Of a DNA stretch of 64,000 nt, positions 1-9,468 are shown piece after piece. Both the position numbers and the translations under genes were made by a program. The notes beneath the pieces were generated by a model. The model saw nothing but the letters and a program-made list of their open reading frames with translations. It did not search any database and had not been told where the DNA came from. The DNA is from Salimicrobium halophilum (GTDB lineage Bacteria; Bacillota; Bacilli; Bacillales; Halobacillaceae): contig NZ_FNEV01000001.1 of the NCBI RefSeq assembly GCF_900100295.1, forward strand, positions 310,001 through 374,000. The letters run 5' to 3'. Positions within the stretch are counted from its first letter, which is position 1. Each line of letters opens with the position of its first letter.

Positions 1-1341
1 CAGTGGAGAGAATTATTCGAACCGGGATACTACCGGAAGTCCGCTTCGGATAGAAAGGAAGTGTCCACTCTACTGCAGTCGTGCTATACCCATTTGGATA
101 ACGCGAAAGCAGAATGGACGGAACTTTCCGCTTACTTCGCCAACTATGTGGTAAAACATCGACCTTCCGTTTCTTCGGACACCGGGAAAGTCATGTTCGA
201 TTTCCGGAAATACGGATCGAAAAGATTTTATCAGACGCTTATGGAGATGTGTGAACGTCTCCTTCAGGAAATGAAGCAATTGATCCGGAAAACGGAGAGT
301 CTGATGAATGAGATGCTCCTGCAATTGCAGATGAATGAAGATAAAGATCTTACCATCCTAATTACGCGTCTCGATTATCAGGTGGGGTATTACAAAGAAT
401 TTGTGAGTTCTGTAGAGACTGTCTTCATAAAAGAGGACACCAATCCTGTGTGGGCGGAACTCGATATCAAACATCCGCAGGGTACGCTTACCATCGAATG
501 TGAAAGTTATACGTATTCCGATCAACTTGCCGAGCGTCTACAAACTCAGAAGGATAGTATTGTATTTACGAGTGCTACACTTGCCGCCCAAGGTTCTTTC
601 GATTTCATGAAGAAGAGTCTAGGTCTTGAAGAAGGAAGAGAGGTAATCATCCCTTCCCCGTTCGATTTCGAGAAGCAAATGAAAGTAGTCGTTCCTACAG
701 ATATGCCGCATATCAAGCAGGAGAGTGAGGACTTTCTCTACGCTGTCGCTGAAACCATCCTCTCCATTGCGATCAAGACGCACGGAAGAATGCTCGTATT
801 ATTCACTTCCTATGCTATGCTGAGAAATGTTTATCATTTACTCAAGGAATTCCAGGAACTTGAACAGTATCAGTTGATTGCCCAGGGGATCACAAGCGGA
901 AGCAGAGATCGCCTGAAGAAGGAATTCCAGACACTCGACCATGCCATTCTTCTCGGCACGAATACGTTCTGGGAAGGGATCGATATTCCCGGAGAAGACT
1001 TGAGTTGTCTGGTGATGGTAAGGCTTCCTTTCGACCCTCCGTCACATCCCGGTCAACAAATAGAAGAAAATCTGTGGAAATCGAGCAATGGAAATCCGTT
1101 CATGGAAATGGTTCTTCCGAAAGCTATTCTCAGGTTCAAGCAGGGGATCGGCCGGTTGATCAGAGGAGAAGAAGACAAAGGTATCGTCGTAATTCTGGAT
1201 AAAAGAATCGTAGAGACCAGCTACGGCAAATACTTTATTGAAGCACTTCCTACCTCATCCATTCAACAATGTACGACCAAGGAATTGCTTGCGAATTTTC
1301 ATGAACTTCTTCCCATTGACGACGATGAAAGAAACAATTAA
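1..1341 (+). CDS. dinG: DinG-family ATP-dependent helicase, 3' part (truncated at window edge)
   Basis: The frame is open from base 1, so the gene begins outside the window. The visible 446 residues are the C-terminal half of a DinG/XPD-like superfamily 2 helicase, which unwinds DNA in repair. The motif TSATLA lies near residue 195 of the visible part, followed by LGTNTFWEGIDIPG and the motif VI-type QGIGRLIRGEEDKG. The N-terminal exonuclease and Walker A regions expected in Bacillus DinG are not visible. A GTG at 61 is internal and should not be taken as the start. It heads the dinG-ypmA-ypmB-aspB block known from Bacillus. Family is certain; full architecture cannot be judged. Confidence 0.92.
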   Translation, partial: QWRELFEPGYYRKSASDRKEVSTLLQSCYTHLDNAKAEWTELSAYFANYVVKHRPSVSSDTGKVMFDFRKYGSKRFYQTLMEMCERLLQEMKQLIRKTESLMNEMLLQLQMNEDKDLTILITRLDYQVGYYKEFVSSVETVFIKEDTNPVWAELDIKHPQGTLTIECESYTYSDQLAERLQTQKDSIVFTSATLAAQGSFDFMKKSLGLEEGREVIIPSPFDFEKQMKVVVPTDMPHIKQESEDFLYAVAETILSIAIKTHGRMLVLFTSYAMLRNVYHLLKEFQELEQYQLIAQGITSGSRDRLKKEFQTLDHAILLGTNTFWEGIDIPGEDLSCLVMVRLPFDPPSHPGQQIEENLWKSSNGNPFMEMVLPKAILRFKQGIGRLIRGEEDKGIVVILDKRIVETSYGKYFIEALPTSSIQQCTTKELLANFHELLPIDDDERNN

Positions 1342-1388
1342 TCTTTAAATGGCGAACGTTTTTCTGATAAAGGAACGGGGAGTGTACT

Positions 1389-1550
1389 ATGAGTCAAAAA
1401 CGGGTGATTTCAAGTTTGGAAATTTCGTATTGTGAAGATTTATACAAAGTGACGGATGGATTGAATAAAGCTTTGAAAACAAAAGATGTTATTGTAGGGT
1501 TGTCGTTGAAAGATGATGAAACGGCAATTTTGACCGTGTATGAGAGCTAA
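1389..1550 (+). CDS. ypmA: YpmA-like small protein (53 aa)
   Basis: A 53-codon frame starts with MSQKRVISSLEISYCEDLYK and ends LTVYES. A GGGGAG Shine-Dalgarno lies just upstream. It occupies the position of ypmA between dinG and ypmB in Bacillus, and its length fits that family (DUF4264 as I recall). No catalytic motif or membrane segment is seen. The stop codon overlaps the next gene by 11 bases, suggesting translational coupling. Function is unknown. Confidence 0.75.
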   Translation: MSQKRVISSLEISYCEDLYKVTDGLNKALKTKDVIVGLSLKDDETAILTVYES

Positions 1551-2037
1551 CTATTTATGGTGGGCCGCAGGTATTCTGTCTGGTGTCCTCCTGCTGGGGC
1601 TTATTCTGTATGTTATTTCCTATCAGGTGCTGGATGACAGAAGAACAGAAGGGATCCAGGAGTCCATTGACTTTCTTGAAGAAGAAGCGGGGGATATACA
1701 AATCACCGACAGTTTCTCATTTACAGGAAACATACCAGTTCATATCCTATATACTTCCTCAGGAGAAGAGGAGAAGGTATACTATATAAATAAAAATGAG
1801 AAAGCGATCGTTGATACGATGGATACCGAAAATCAAGTAAGCGAAGAGACTGTAACCGAATCCTGGCGAGCCAATTGTGGGTCGTGCACGTTCTCAGGCA
1901 TCCAGCCTGCCTATAAAAATGAACAGCCATTATGGGAAATCACTTTCACCGATGGCGAAGGCAGGTATGGGCTGAGTTATTATCATGCTGAAACCGGTGA
2001 ACAATATCAGCGATTCGCTTTCAAAAAAAATGAATAG
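1540..2037 (+). CDS. tseB: TseB/YpmB-like membrane-anchored cell-wall elongation regulator
   Basis: 165 residues with one N-terminal membrane segment (about residues 8-28) and an extracellular domain of PepSY-like character. Size and the place between ypmA and aspB match B. subtilis YpmB, renamed TseB, which affects PBP2A of the elongasome. The two cysteines in the CGSC stretch near residue 112 are unusual for a Bacillus surface protein and might form a disulfide. The start overlaps ypmA. Assignment rests on length, topology and synteny. Confidence 0.75.
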   Translation: MRANYLWWAAGILSGVLLLGLILYVISYQVLDDRRTEGIQESIDFLEEEAGDIQITDSFSFTGNIPVHILYTSSGEEEKVYYINKNEKAIVDTMDTENQVSEETVTESWRANCGSCTFSGIQPAYKNEQPLWEITFTDGEGRYGLSYYHAETGEQYQRFAFKKNE

Positions 2038-2052
2038 AGAGGGGAAGATCGA

Positions 2053-3237
2053 ATGGAACTCGCACAAAGAGTACAAGCACTGACACCATCAAGTACACTG
2101 GCTATCACCGCTAAAGCGAAGGAATTGAAACAAGAAGGGCATGACGTAATCGGGTTGGGGGCAGGTGAACCCGACTTCAACACGCCTCAATACATTCTCG
2201 AAGCAGCTAAGAAGGCGATGGATGAAGGAATGACTAAGTATACTCCATCCGGCGGTATCCCTGAACTCAGAAAAGCGATTGTTGATAAACTTAAGAGGGA
2301 TCAGGACTTGACGTATGAAGAGGATCAGGTCATTGTCACCACAGGTGCGAAGCATGCACTCTTCACTCTTTTTCAAGTTCTTTTGAACCCGGGCGATGAA
2401 GTGGTCATCCCTGCACCTTATTGGGTCAGCTATCCGGAACAGGTCAAACTTGCAGGTGGCAAACCGGTATTCGTAAGTGCGGAGGAGAATAATGATTTTA
2501 AACTTACGAAAGATCAGTTGAAATCAGCAATTTCTCCGAAGACCAAAGCGGTTATCATCAATTCACCGAGTAACCCTACGGGAATGATGTATTCCCGCGA
2601 GGAGTTGGAGGCTCTCGGAGAAGTTGCGAAGGAAGAAGATCTTCTTGTCGTCTCCGATGAAATTTATGAGAAATTGATCTATACAGAAGATCCGCATGTG
2701 TCCATGGCACAATTGTCGGAGGATCTATACAATCGTACGATCATCATCAATGGAGTTTCGAAATCCCACTCCATGACCGGCTGGCGGATCGGGTATGCTG
2801 TAGGTGACAAAGCCATTATCAAGGCTATGACTAGTATGGCTTCCCACTCGACATCAAATCCGACGTCCATCGCTCAATACGGGGCGCTCGCTGCTTATAC
2901 AAACAGCGAAGAAGAAGTGGAAAGAATGCGGGATGCTTTCAGTGAAAGGCTGGATGCCTTCTATGAGAAGCTTACCCGTCTACCGGGAGTCAGTTGTGTG
3001 AAACCTAAAGGTGCTTTCTATCTGTTTCCTAACGTTAAAGAAGCGGCAGTGAACTGCGGATTCAGAGATGTGGACGACTTCGTCAAAACGCTTCTCGAAG
3101 AAGAGAAGGTCGCTCTTGTCCCCGGTTCAGGTTTCGGAGCAGAAGAAAACGTACGCCTTTCCTATGCGACGTCCATGGATAATCTGGATGAAGCAGCGGA
3201 GAGAATCAAAACATTTATCGAGAACCATCAAAAGTAA
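2053..3237 (+). CDS. aspB: Pyridoxal-phosphate aspartate aminotransferase, class I
   Basis: 394 residues of a fold-type I aminotransferase interconverting aspartate and 2-oxoglutarate with oxaloacetate and glutamate in the cytoplasm. The PLP-binding lysine is K237 in [16 protein letters not shown]. Other marks are [10 protein letters not shown] near residue 35, NSPSNPTG near 173, SDEIYE near 203 and the substrate-binding RLSYA near the C-terminus. The length equals the Bacillus enzyme. GAGGGG precedes the ATG. It lies directly before asnS, linking aspartate supply to asparaginyl-tRNA synthesis. Confidence 0.95.
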   Translation: MELAQRVQALTPSSTLAITAKAKELKQEGHDVIGLGAGEPDFNTPQYILEAAKKAMDEGMTKYTPSGGIPELRKAIVDKLKRDQDLTYEEDQVIVTTGAKHALFTLFQVLLNPGDEVVIPAPYWVSYPEQVKLAGGKPVFVSAEENNDFKLTKDQLKSAISPKTKAVIINSPSNPTGMMYSREELEALGEVAKEEDLLVVSDEIYEKLIYTEDPHVSMAQLSEDLYNRTIIINGVSKSHSMTGWRIGYAVGDKAIIKAMTSMASHSTSNPTSIAQYGALAAYTNSEEEVERMRDAFSERLDAFYEKLTRLPGVSCVKPKGAFYLFPNVKEAAVNCGFRDVDDFVKTLLEEEKVALVPGSGFGAEENVRLSYATSMDNLDEAAERIKTFIENHQK

Positions 3238-3253
3238 GGAAGGGAAGTCGATT

Positions 3254-4549
3254 ATGGGTAAAACGACAATTCAGGACGTATCTAAACACCTCGGGGAAGA
3301 GGTGACGATCGGTGCTTGGATTCATAACAAGCGTTCGAGCGGAAAAATAGCATTTTTGCAACTCCGGGACGGTACGGGGTTCATCCAGGGTGTCATCAGC
3401 AAAAATGATATCGGAGAAGAGAAATTCGATCAGGCGAAAGGACTGACGCAGGAGACTTCACTTTTTGTGACGGGAACTATTGTAGAAGATACGAGATCCC
3501 CACTTGGGTTTGAAATGCAAATCAGTGATTTCACCATTATCCATGAAGCGGAAGATTATCCGATTACACCGAAGGAGCACGGTACCGAATTCTTGATGGA
3601 TCACCGTCATCTGTGGTTACGTTCGAAGAAGCAGCATGCGATCATGAAAGTGAGAAACGAAATCATCCGTGCTACGTATGAATTCTTCAACGAGCAGGGG
3701 TATGTCAAAATCGATCCACCAATTTTGACAGGATCTTCAGCAGAGGGGACGACGGAACTTTTCCATACGAAGTACTTTGATGAAGATGCCTACTTATCTC
3801 AAAGTGGTCAGCTGTATATGGAAGCGGCAGCTATGGCTTTCAACAAAGTGTTCAGTTTCGGGCCCACCTTCCGGGCGGAAAAGTCGAAGACGCGCCGTCA
3901 TCTTATCGAATTCTGGATGATCGAACCGGAAATGGCGTTCATGGATCATGACGATAGCCTCGAGGTGCAGGAGCAGTATGTATCCCACATCGCAAAGTCT
4001 GTGCTTCAGAACTGTAAAGTAGAGCTCGAAGCACTCGATAGAGATCTTACATCGCTTCAGAAAATCGAAGCACCTTTCCCTAGAATCACTTATGATGATG
4101 CGGTCAAATTATTGCACGAAAAAGGCTTCGAAGATATCGAGTGGGGGGAAGATTTCGGTGCGCCGCATGAAACGGCAATTGCGGAGAGCTTTGACAAGCC
4201 GGTATTTATCACCCATTATCCTTTGGATATCAAAGCCTTTTATATGAAACCGGACCCCGAACGACCGGATGTCGCTTTGTGTGCGGACCTAATCGCTCCT
4301 GAAGGGTATGGAGAGATCATAGGGGGCTCTCAGCGGATCGATGACCTTGAGCTTATGGAGCAAAGATATAAGGAACATGACCTGACCGGAGATGCTTATC
4401 AGTGGTACCTTCAATTAAGGCAATATGGTAGTGTACCTCACTCAGGATTCGGATTGGGACTGGAAAGAACAGTAGCATGGATTGCAGGGGTAGAACACGT
4501 ACGGGAGACGATTCCATTCCCACGTCTTCTTAACCGTTTGTATCCATAA
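3254..4549 (+). CDS. asnS: Asparaginyl-tRNA synthetase
   Basis: 431 residues: an N-terminal OB-fold anticodon-binding domain ([23 protein letters not shown] follows the start, shown here in part: [10 protein letters not shown]) and a class II catalytic core with motif 2 [15 protein letters not shown] and motif 3 [13 protein letters not shown]. The ATG at 3254 has GGAAGGGAAG upstream and gives the usual family length; the frame stays open further upstream inside aspB, but that extension has no homology. No T-box leader fits in the 16-base gap, so it is probably co-transcribed with aspB. A strong terminator follows. Confidence 0.96.
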   Translation: MGKTTIQDVSKHLGEEVTIGAWIHNKRSSGKIAFLQLRDGTGFIQGVISKNDIGEEKFDQAKGLTQETSLFVTGTIVEDTRSPLGFEMQISDFTIIHEAEDYPITPKEHGTEFLMDHRHLWLRSKKQHAIMKVRNEIIRATYEFFNEQGYVKIDPPILTGSSAEGTTELFHTKYFDEDAYLSQSGQLYMEAAAMAFNKVFSFGPTFRAEKSKTRRHLIEFWMIEPEMAFMDHDDSLEVQEQYVSHIAKSVLQNCKVELEALDRDLTSLQKIEAPFPRITYDDAVKLLHEKGFEDIEWGEDFGAPHETAIAESFDKPVFITHYPLDIKAFYMKPDPERPDVALCADLIAPEGYGEIIGGSQRIDDLELMEQRYKEHDLTGDAYQWYLQLRQYGSVPHSGFGLGLERTVAWIAGVEHVRETIPFPRLLNRLYP

Positions 4550-4563
4550 AGTAGAAAGAAACA

Positions 4564-4597
4564 AACAGACACCGGGCCTCTCGGTGTTTGTTATTTT
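4564..4597 (+). terminator. Rho-independent terminator after asnS
   Basis: An 11-bp stem (aacagacaccg with cggtgtttgtt, one G:U pair) with a 7-base loop is followed by ATTTT. It separates asnS from dnaD. A GTG codon in its 3' arm is in frame with dnaD but is not the start. Confidence 0.8.
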
Positions 4598-4616
4598 CAA
4601 AAAGAGAGGGATCATC

Positions 4617-5303
4617 GTGACGAACCATCCATCTTATGAAAGTATGTTGCAAAAGCAACTCATCCTTCCTCAGGGGTTACTCACCTCCTACAAACGAATG
4701 GGTATGAATGAAACAGAATTAGCCATCGTGCTGCAGCTTTGGAGGTTTCAGCAGGAAGGGGTGAATTTTCCGACGCCTGCAGAACTCATCCATTTTTTGA
4801 CGATTTCAGAAGAAGAGTGTTCCATGCTTCTCCGTGCCCTTATTCAAAAAGGACTGATAGAAATCCTCGACGAGAAGGGTCCGGATAACATCATTCAGGA
4901 AAAGTATTCTTTGGAGCCGCTCTTCGCCCGCCTTTTCCAACCGGAAACGAAGCCGAAAGAAAAGAAAGATGTACCGAAAGAGTCACTTTTTCCTCTATTC
5001 GAAAAGGAATTCGGACGTCCACTGTCTCCATTTGAAATAGAAACGATCAACATCTGGCTCGATGAAGAGCATTACCAGGAAGATTTGATCAAGGCAGCCC
5101 TTCGAGAAGCGGTTTTGATGGGAAAGATGAACTTCAAATATATCGATCGCATCCTGGCGGAATGGCAGAGAAAAGGGATAAAATCAGTGAAAGAAGCAAA
5201 GAACCATGGAAAACAGTTCAGGAATCATCAGAAATCGAATACCGTACCGGCCAGTCCGAAGAGAGATGTCTCTCTTTATTACAACTGGCTTGAAGATGAA
5301 TGA
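4617..5303 (+). CDS. dnaD: DnaD replication initiation/restart protein
   Basis: 228 residues. The N-terminal DDBH1 winged-helix region (GLLTSYKRMGMNETELAIVL) is followed by the DDBH2 domain (FPLFEKEFGRPLSPFEIETI) and the YIDRILAEW segment that contacts DNA. DnaD loads helicase together with DnaB and DnaI. The GTG start at 4617 has AGAGAGGG six bases upstream; an upstream in-frame GTG sits in the preceding terminator. The C-terminal YYNWLE motif is typical. It lies 10 bases from nth, as in Bacillus. Confidence 0.93.
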   Translation: MTNHPSYESMLQKQLILPQGLLTSYKRMGMNETELAIVLQLWRFQQEGVNFPTPAELIHFLTISEEECSMLLRALIQKGLIEILDEKGPDNIIQEKYSLEPLFARLFQPETKPKEKKDVPKESLFPLFEKEFGRPLSPFEIETINIWLDEEHYQEDLIKAALREAVLMGKMNFKYIDRILAEWQRKGIKSVKEAKNHGKQFRNHQKSNTVPASPKRDVSLYYNWLEDE

Positions 5304-5313
5304 GGGTGATTCT

Positions 5314-5961
5314 ATGCTTACGTTAAAAGAAATCAGGTATTGTCTGGATGTATTAGAGGAGATGTACCCGGATGCTGACTGCGAACTTGTTCATGAGAAT
5401 CCGTTTCAATTGCTCGTTGCGGTGATCCTGTCGGCGCAGGCAACGGATAATCTCGTCAACAAAGTGACGCCATCCCTTTTTGAGAAGTACCATCGACCGG
5501 AAGATATAGCAGAAGTGAACGTAGAAGAATTGGAACAGGATATCAAATCCATAGGATTGTACCGCAGCAAAGCGAAAAACCTTAAAAAAATGGCAGGCAC
5601 ACTTCTGGAAAAATTCGATGGGGAAGTCCCTCAAACGAAAGAAGAACTCGAAACGCTCGCAGGGGTAGGAAGGAAAACGGCTAACGTCGTTGCTTCTGTG
5701 GCATTCGGTGAACCGACCATCGCAGTGGATACTCATGTCGAGCGTGTGTCCAAACGACTTGGCATATGCAGGTGGAAAGATTCTGTTTTACAAGTGGAAA
5801 AAACCCTTATGAAAAAGGTTCCGAGAGAAGAGTGGAGTGCGACCCACCATCGACTGATTTTCTTTGGCAGATACCACTGTAAAGCGAAAAATCCGAACTG
5901 TGAATCGTGTCCGATGCTGTCTTTGTGCCGGGAAGGTCAAAAAAGAATGAAACGAACATGA
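5314..5961 (+). CDS. nth: Endonuclease III, DNA glycosylase/AP lyase
   Basis: 215 residues. It removes oxidised pyrimidines and cleaves at AP sites in base excision repair. The helix-hairpin-helix LAGVGRKTANVVASVAF carries the catalytic lysine and the VDTHVERVS segment the catalytic aspartate. The C-terminal C-x6-C-x2-C-x5-C ligands of the 4Fe-4S cluster are all present in the last 20 residues. The ATG at 5314 follows GAGGGTG. In B. subtilis ypoC follows nth; no ypoC is present here. Confidence 0.95.
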   Translation: MLTLKEIRYCLDVLEEMYPDADCELVHENPFQLLVAVILSAQATDNLVNKVTPSLFEKYHRPEDIAEVNVEELEQDIKSIGLYRSKAKNLKKMAGTLLEKFDGEVPQTKEELETLAGVGRKTANVVASVAFGEPTIAVDTHVERVSKRLGICRWKDSVLQVEKTLMKKVPREEWSATHHRLIFFGRYHCKAKNPNCESCPMLSLCREGQKRMKRT

Positions 5962-6000
5962 AAAAATCCGCTCTCCCAATATGGGATAGCGGATTTTTTC
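5961..6000. terminator. Bidirectional terminator between nth and ponA
   Basis: The arms aaaaaatccgct and agcggatttttt form a 12-bp perfect stem around ctcccaatatgggat. Runs of A and T on the two sides let it end both the nth transcript (+) and the ponA transcript (-). Confidence 0.88.
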
Positions 6001-6010
6001 ATGTTTTGGA

Positions 6011-8584
6011 TTACTCTTCACTGTCTTCTGACGAAGAATCATTCGTTTCTTCGCCGGAGCCATCATCAGAAGTACCTCCGGAGTTATCCTGGTTGTTTCC
6101 GTCGTCGTTTTGCTGATCGTCATTGTTATTATTATCTCCGGTATTGTTGTCCCCGGAATTATCCCCATTCGAGTTATTGTCCTGATTGTCGTTTTCGTTG
6201 CTGTCGTTGTCGTTCTGATTGTTACCTTGGTCATTGTCATTATTGTTTTCATCATCTTCATTATTGTCTTCGGAGTCTTCTTCATTCTCTTCCTCTTCGG
6301 AAGAGTCATCGCCTGGAATCTCAACCGAAACGGAGCGTGCCTCACTGTCTGATGCTCCATCAGACCCTGAAGCGATGACAGATATGTCATACGTCTGCCC
6401 TGCTTGCGGATTATTGATTTCTAGACTCGTCTGTTCTGTCGTCGACAGCGTGCTTCCGTTTGCAGATACGATGAACTCTGTGTTTTCAGGATAGGACCAT
6501 TCAACACTGATCGTATTGGATGCTTCGTTATAATTCGCCGTCAGGTTCGTAACCGGGTCCATGCGCTGGTATTGGCTGGAGACATTGGACGGTTGATTGT
6601 CGGCATGGAACAACTCTGTGACGATTTGAGAAGAAGGAGTATAAGCGCTCGGTAATTTCGCCGGGCGGGATCCCTCTTCCACATCGACCCAGACTGCACT
6701 ACTTGGTCTTTCGAAATCTGCCGTTTCCACATCAGCCGATAGTTCGCCCATCAGATGACGGAACATTTCTTTCGGTATATTCTTGCCGCTCTGGATAGAG
6801 CTTCTATCCTGATTTCCTGTCCATACGGAAATGGAGTAGTTCGTCGAATATCCGTTGAACCACGAGTCCACGTCTTCATCCGTAGTACCCGTTTTTCCGG
6901 CCATAGGGAGTCCTGGGACTTTCGCAGCTGTACCGGTACCATAAGATACCACAGATTCGAGCATCGATGTGACCATGTAAGCCGTGTAGTCTTTCATCGC
7001 AGAAACCGGTTCAGGTGTAAGATCGACCGTCCCTCGGTCAGGCGATTCAACTTTGCGGACCGTGTACGGTTCGTTGTAGACACCTTCATTTCCGAAGGCG
7101 GCGAATGCTCCAGCCATCTGGATCGGTGTTACTTCCTGTACTCCAAGCGCATCAGAGAGCACCATACCATCTTCACCGAAAGTGATGCCCAAGTTATTGG
7201 CAAATTCACCTGCACGATCTGTTCCGATTTCATTCAAAGTCTTAACAGCCGGAATATTGATGGAATTGGCCAGGGCATCACGCATGGACATCCATCCAAG
7301 ATGAGTGTTGTTCCAGTTACCCGGGGAGTACCCGTTGATGTCGATCGGCTCGTCTTGAAGTTGGTGATACGTCGACCATCTCTCGTATTCGATCGCCGGC
7401 CCGTAAGCGGTGATCGGTTTCATCGTGGAACCGGCCTGGCGGGGATCGTCGGATGCATAATTGAGCCCTCCTGAGACATAGTCCCGACCGCCTCCAATCG
7501 CCCTTATAGCACCTGTTTGTGTGTCCGTTACGGCGACAGCTGTTTGAAGCTGATCATCCGGCCAACTTATCGGTCCTTCACCGGCTAAAGCCTGCTCCGT
7601 AAGTTCCTGAGCTTCAGGGTCGAGAGTGGTGTAGATCTTTAATCCATCTTTATAAATATCTACATCGCCCATTTTATTTTTGACTTCTTTTCTGACCTGG
7701 TCTATGAAAGCCTGGTACTGCTTCGTTTCTTCGGTTCGTTCTTCGAGCATCGAAGAGATTTCCGTCTGTCTTGCTTCTTCGGCTTCCTGTTCACTGATCT
7801 TTCCGTGGTCCACCATTAAGTGAAGAACCGTGTTCATTCGATCTTTCGCGAGCTCAGGATTTTCATAAGGATCGTACCCGCTCGGACGCTGAGGGAGACC
7901 GGCGAGCAGAGCAGACTCGGCTAACGTCAGTTCACTCAAGTCTTCCTTATTGAAATAAGTTTCTGCAGCTTCTGCAACTCCGTAAGCTCCCTGTCCGAAA
8001 TAGATCTTGTTTACATACATTTCAAAGATTTCTTCTTTGGAATATTCACGATCGAGTTTGAAAGCGAGGTATTGCTCCTGCACTTTCCGCTCGATAGTTT
8101 TCTCGGAACTTAGTACAGATTGCTTGATCACCTGTTGAGTGATCGTACTAGCCCCTTCCGCACCGAACCCTTCCGTAATATTCGCCCAGACCGCTGCTAC
8201 GATACGGCGCGGGTCGATCCCGGTATGTTCGAAAAAGCGGACGTCTTCTGTCGCGAGTACAGAATCGACATAAACTTGGGGAAGATCGTTATAACTTACT
8301 TTCGTCCGTCTCTCTGTACCTGCGAGATCAGCGAAAAACTCATCATTCATCGTGTAAAGCTTGGAAGAGAAGGGCTCCTTTAGATCTTCGGCACTGAGTT
8401 CAGGAGCGTTCGAAATATAATAGGCGAATAATCCGGTGACTCCGAGAAAGACCAAAAGACCTGTCATTAATAAGATGGTTATGATTTTCTTCATTTTCGA
8501 AGGGGTTTTTTTCGATTTCTTTTTCTTTCCTTTTTGACTGTCAGCTTTCCTTCGTTCTGTACGGGAATTGTATTCTTTAGACAT
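6011..8584 (-). CDS. ponA: Class A penicillin-binding protein 1A with FnIII domain and acidic Asp/Asn-rich tail
   Basis: 857 residues; bifunctional peptidoglycan glycosyltransferase and transpeptidase. A basic cytoplasmic stretch precedes one membrane anchor (about residues 34-56). The GT51 domain has EDVRFFEHTGIDPRR and GASTITQQ. The transpeptidase has SxxK at S386 (GSTMK), SIN and KTGT near K564. A fibronectin type III-like segment follows (VTNLTANYNEASNTISVEWS), then about 115 residues almost entirely Asp, Asn, Glu, Ser, Gly and Gln. The start at 8584 is preferred over the ATG six bases upstream because GGAGGAAG is 9 bases from it. It overlaps recU. The tail's acidity suits a salt-adapted cell wall; that is inference. 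Confidence 0.94.
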   Translation of the reverse strand: MSKEYNSRTERRKADSQKGKKKKSKKTPSKMKKIITILLMTGLLVFLGVTGLFAYYISNAPELSAEDLKEPFSSKLYTMNDEFFADLAGTERRTKVSYNDLPQVYVDSVLATEDVRFFEHTGIDPRRIVAAVWANITEGFGAEGASTITQQVIKQSVLSSEKTIERKVQEQYLAFKLDREYSKEEIFEMYVNKIYFGQGAYGVAEAAETYFNKEDLSELTLAESALLAGLPQRPSGYDPYENPELAKDRMNTVLHLMVDHGKISEQEAEEARQTEISSMLEERTEETKQYQAFIDQVRKEVKNKMGDVDIYKDGLKIYTTLDPEAQELTEQALAGEGPISWPDDQLQTAVAVTDTQTGAIRAIGGGRDYVSGGLNYASDDPRQAGSTMKPITAYGPAIEYERWSTYHQLQDEPIDINGYSPGNWNNTHLGWMSMRDALANSINIPAVKTLNEIGTDRAGEFANNLGITFGEDGMVLSDALGVQEVTPIQMAGAFAAFGNEGVYNEPYTVRKVESPDRGTVDLTPEPVSAMKDYTAYMVTSMLESVVSYGTGTAAKVPGLPMAGKTGTTDEDVDSWFNGYSTNYSISVWTGNQDRSSIQSGKNIPKEMFRHLMGELSADVETADFERPSSAVWVDVEEGSRPAKLPSAYTPSSQIVTELFHADNQPSNVSSQYQRMDPVTNLTANYNEASNTISVEWSYPENTEFIVSANGSTLSTTEQTSLEINNPQAGQTYDISVIASGSDGASDSEARSVSVEIPGDDSSEEEENEEDSEDNNEDDENNNDNDQGNNQNDNDSNENDNQDNNSNGDNSGDNNTGDNNNNDDQQNDDGNNQDNSGGTSDDGSGEETNDSSSEDSEE

Positions 8585-9194
8585 GTTCATCTTCCTCCAA
8601 TTTTGCTAAAACCTTGTCCAGGGCCTTCAAGTAATCCACCCTTGCCTGGAAATGAAACGGAATGTGGTACCCGTTTTCTTTTATAAATGCATGGGGGATG
8701 GATTTCCGCCCGCCTTTCTCTTTGGATTTCCAAAAATCCAACACGTACTTGCTCTCAAGTAAGTATGTTTCTTCGAGTGGGGAAAATCGTATAATGATAA
8801 AGCTGAGTCCACAATGATTCGTCACCTGTTCCATATGCGTTACTTGATGTTCATGGATATTACTTAGAGGGAACGAGGTTTTGTTTCTCGTTTCTTTTGC
8901 TTCGAAGTCTACGTGATACCCTTTGTACACTCCATTATAATCTGTAGTAGATGCCTGTTTGAAATATGCTTCTTTTATTACTGCAGCACTGCGCTTCGGA
9001 TAATCGACGTTGACGATCTGTACCGGTGTCGGTTTCTTATGGACACTGGCCAGATTACGTGCAACATAATACATGTTCGCCGCATTGATATCTTCTTCGA
9101 GAGTCATTCCCCGGTTGCTGTAGTCCTTTTTCGAAGAAGGAGGGCTCGTGCTGGTATTCGCAGTTCTTTTTCGACTTCCATTCGGATATCGCAA
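8577..9194 (-). CDS. recU: Holliday junction resolvase RecU
   Basis: 205 residues. It cleaves Holliday junctions in recombination and chromosome segregation. Nuclease marks are SNRGMTLEEDI, STTDYNGVYKG and the metal-binding DFEAKET (D and E-x-K), followed by SFPLSNIHEHQ, which matches the conserved stalk region. The stop overlaps the ponA start, the pairing found across Firmicutes. Confidence 0.95.
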   Translation of the reverse strand: MRYPNGSRKRTANTSTSPPSSKKDYSNRGMTLEEDINAANMYYVARNLASVHKKPTPVQIVNVDYPKRSAAVIKEAYFKQASTTDYNGVYKGYHVDFEAKETRNKTSFPLSNIHEHQVTHMEQVTNHCGLSFIIIRFSPLEETYLLESKYVLDFWKSKEKGGRKSIPHAFIKENGYHIPFHFQARVDYLKALDKVLAKLEEDEHV

Positions 9195-9314
9195 CCTGAT
9201 GTTCCTCCTCTTAGAATTCTCATCTTATTATACGTTCTTCCGCGTAAAACGACAAATGATTATCCTTTCATATGTATTCGATCACACGTTTTGTATTTTC
9301 GTCCGTATATCAAG

Positions 9315-9341
9315 AAAAAACTACTGCTAAAGTAGCAGTAG
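9315..9341 (-). terminator. Terminator of the sspM-like gene
   Basis: A 9-bp perfect stem CTACTGCTA/TAGCAGTAG with a 3-base loop is followed on the minus strand by six T. It begins directly after the stop codon of the 26-residue frame at 9342-9422. Confidence 0.85.
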
Positions 9342-9422
9342 TCAAGTGGCCGGACGGTTTTCTCCGTTTCTTTTCGGGTCTTTCAGAGGGGTTTCTTTTT
9401 TCCTCTTTTCCTCTTTGTTCAT
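9342..9422 (-). CDS. sspM: Probable minor acid-soluble spore protein M (26 aa)
   Basis: The 26-codon frame runs from MNKEEKRKKETPLK to NGENRPAT. It has a strong ribosome binding site (GGAGGTGAGAAA before ATG), a terminator immediately downstream and a sigma-G-like promoter upstream. The basic, lysine-rich composition and the NRPAT ending resemble B. subtilis SspM, whose C-terminus I recall as NRPST, and sspM lies in the same recU neighbourhood there. Such proteins are made in the forespore. The identification relies on recalled sequence for so short a peptide and is moderate; that the gene is real is better supported. Confidence 0.55.
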   Translation of the reverse strand: MNKEEKRKKETPLKDPKRNGENRPAT

Positions 9423-9468
9423 TTTCTCACCTCCTGTCACTTTCTGAGCTTTCTCCACTTCTCCTCAC

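Noticed and set aside
3068-3253. Longer N-terminus for AsnS
   Set aside because: The extension lies inside aspB in another frame, lacks homology, and ATG 3254 has a good ribosome binding site and gives family length.
6110-6390. Several plus-strand frames rich in Val/Ile or Arg/Tyr, and a Thr/Ile/Met-rich minus-strand frame
   Set aside because: They are shadows of the low-complexity Asp/Asn codons in the ponA tail and have no ribosome binding sites.
6755-7474. 239-codon frame opposite ponA
   Set aside because: It lies antisense to the conserved transpeptidase domain and has no recognisable motif.
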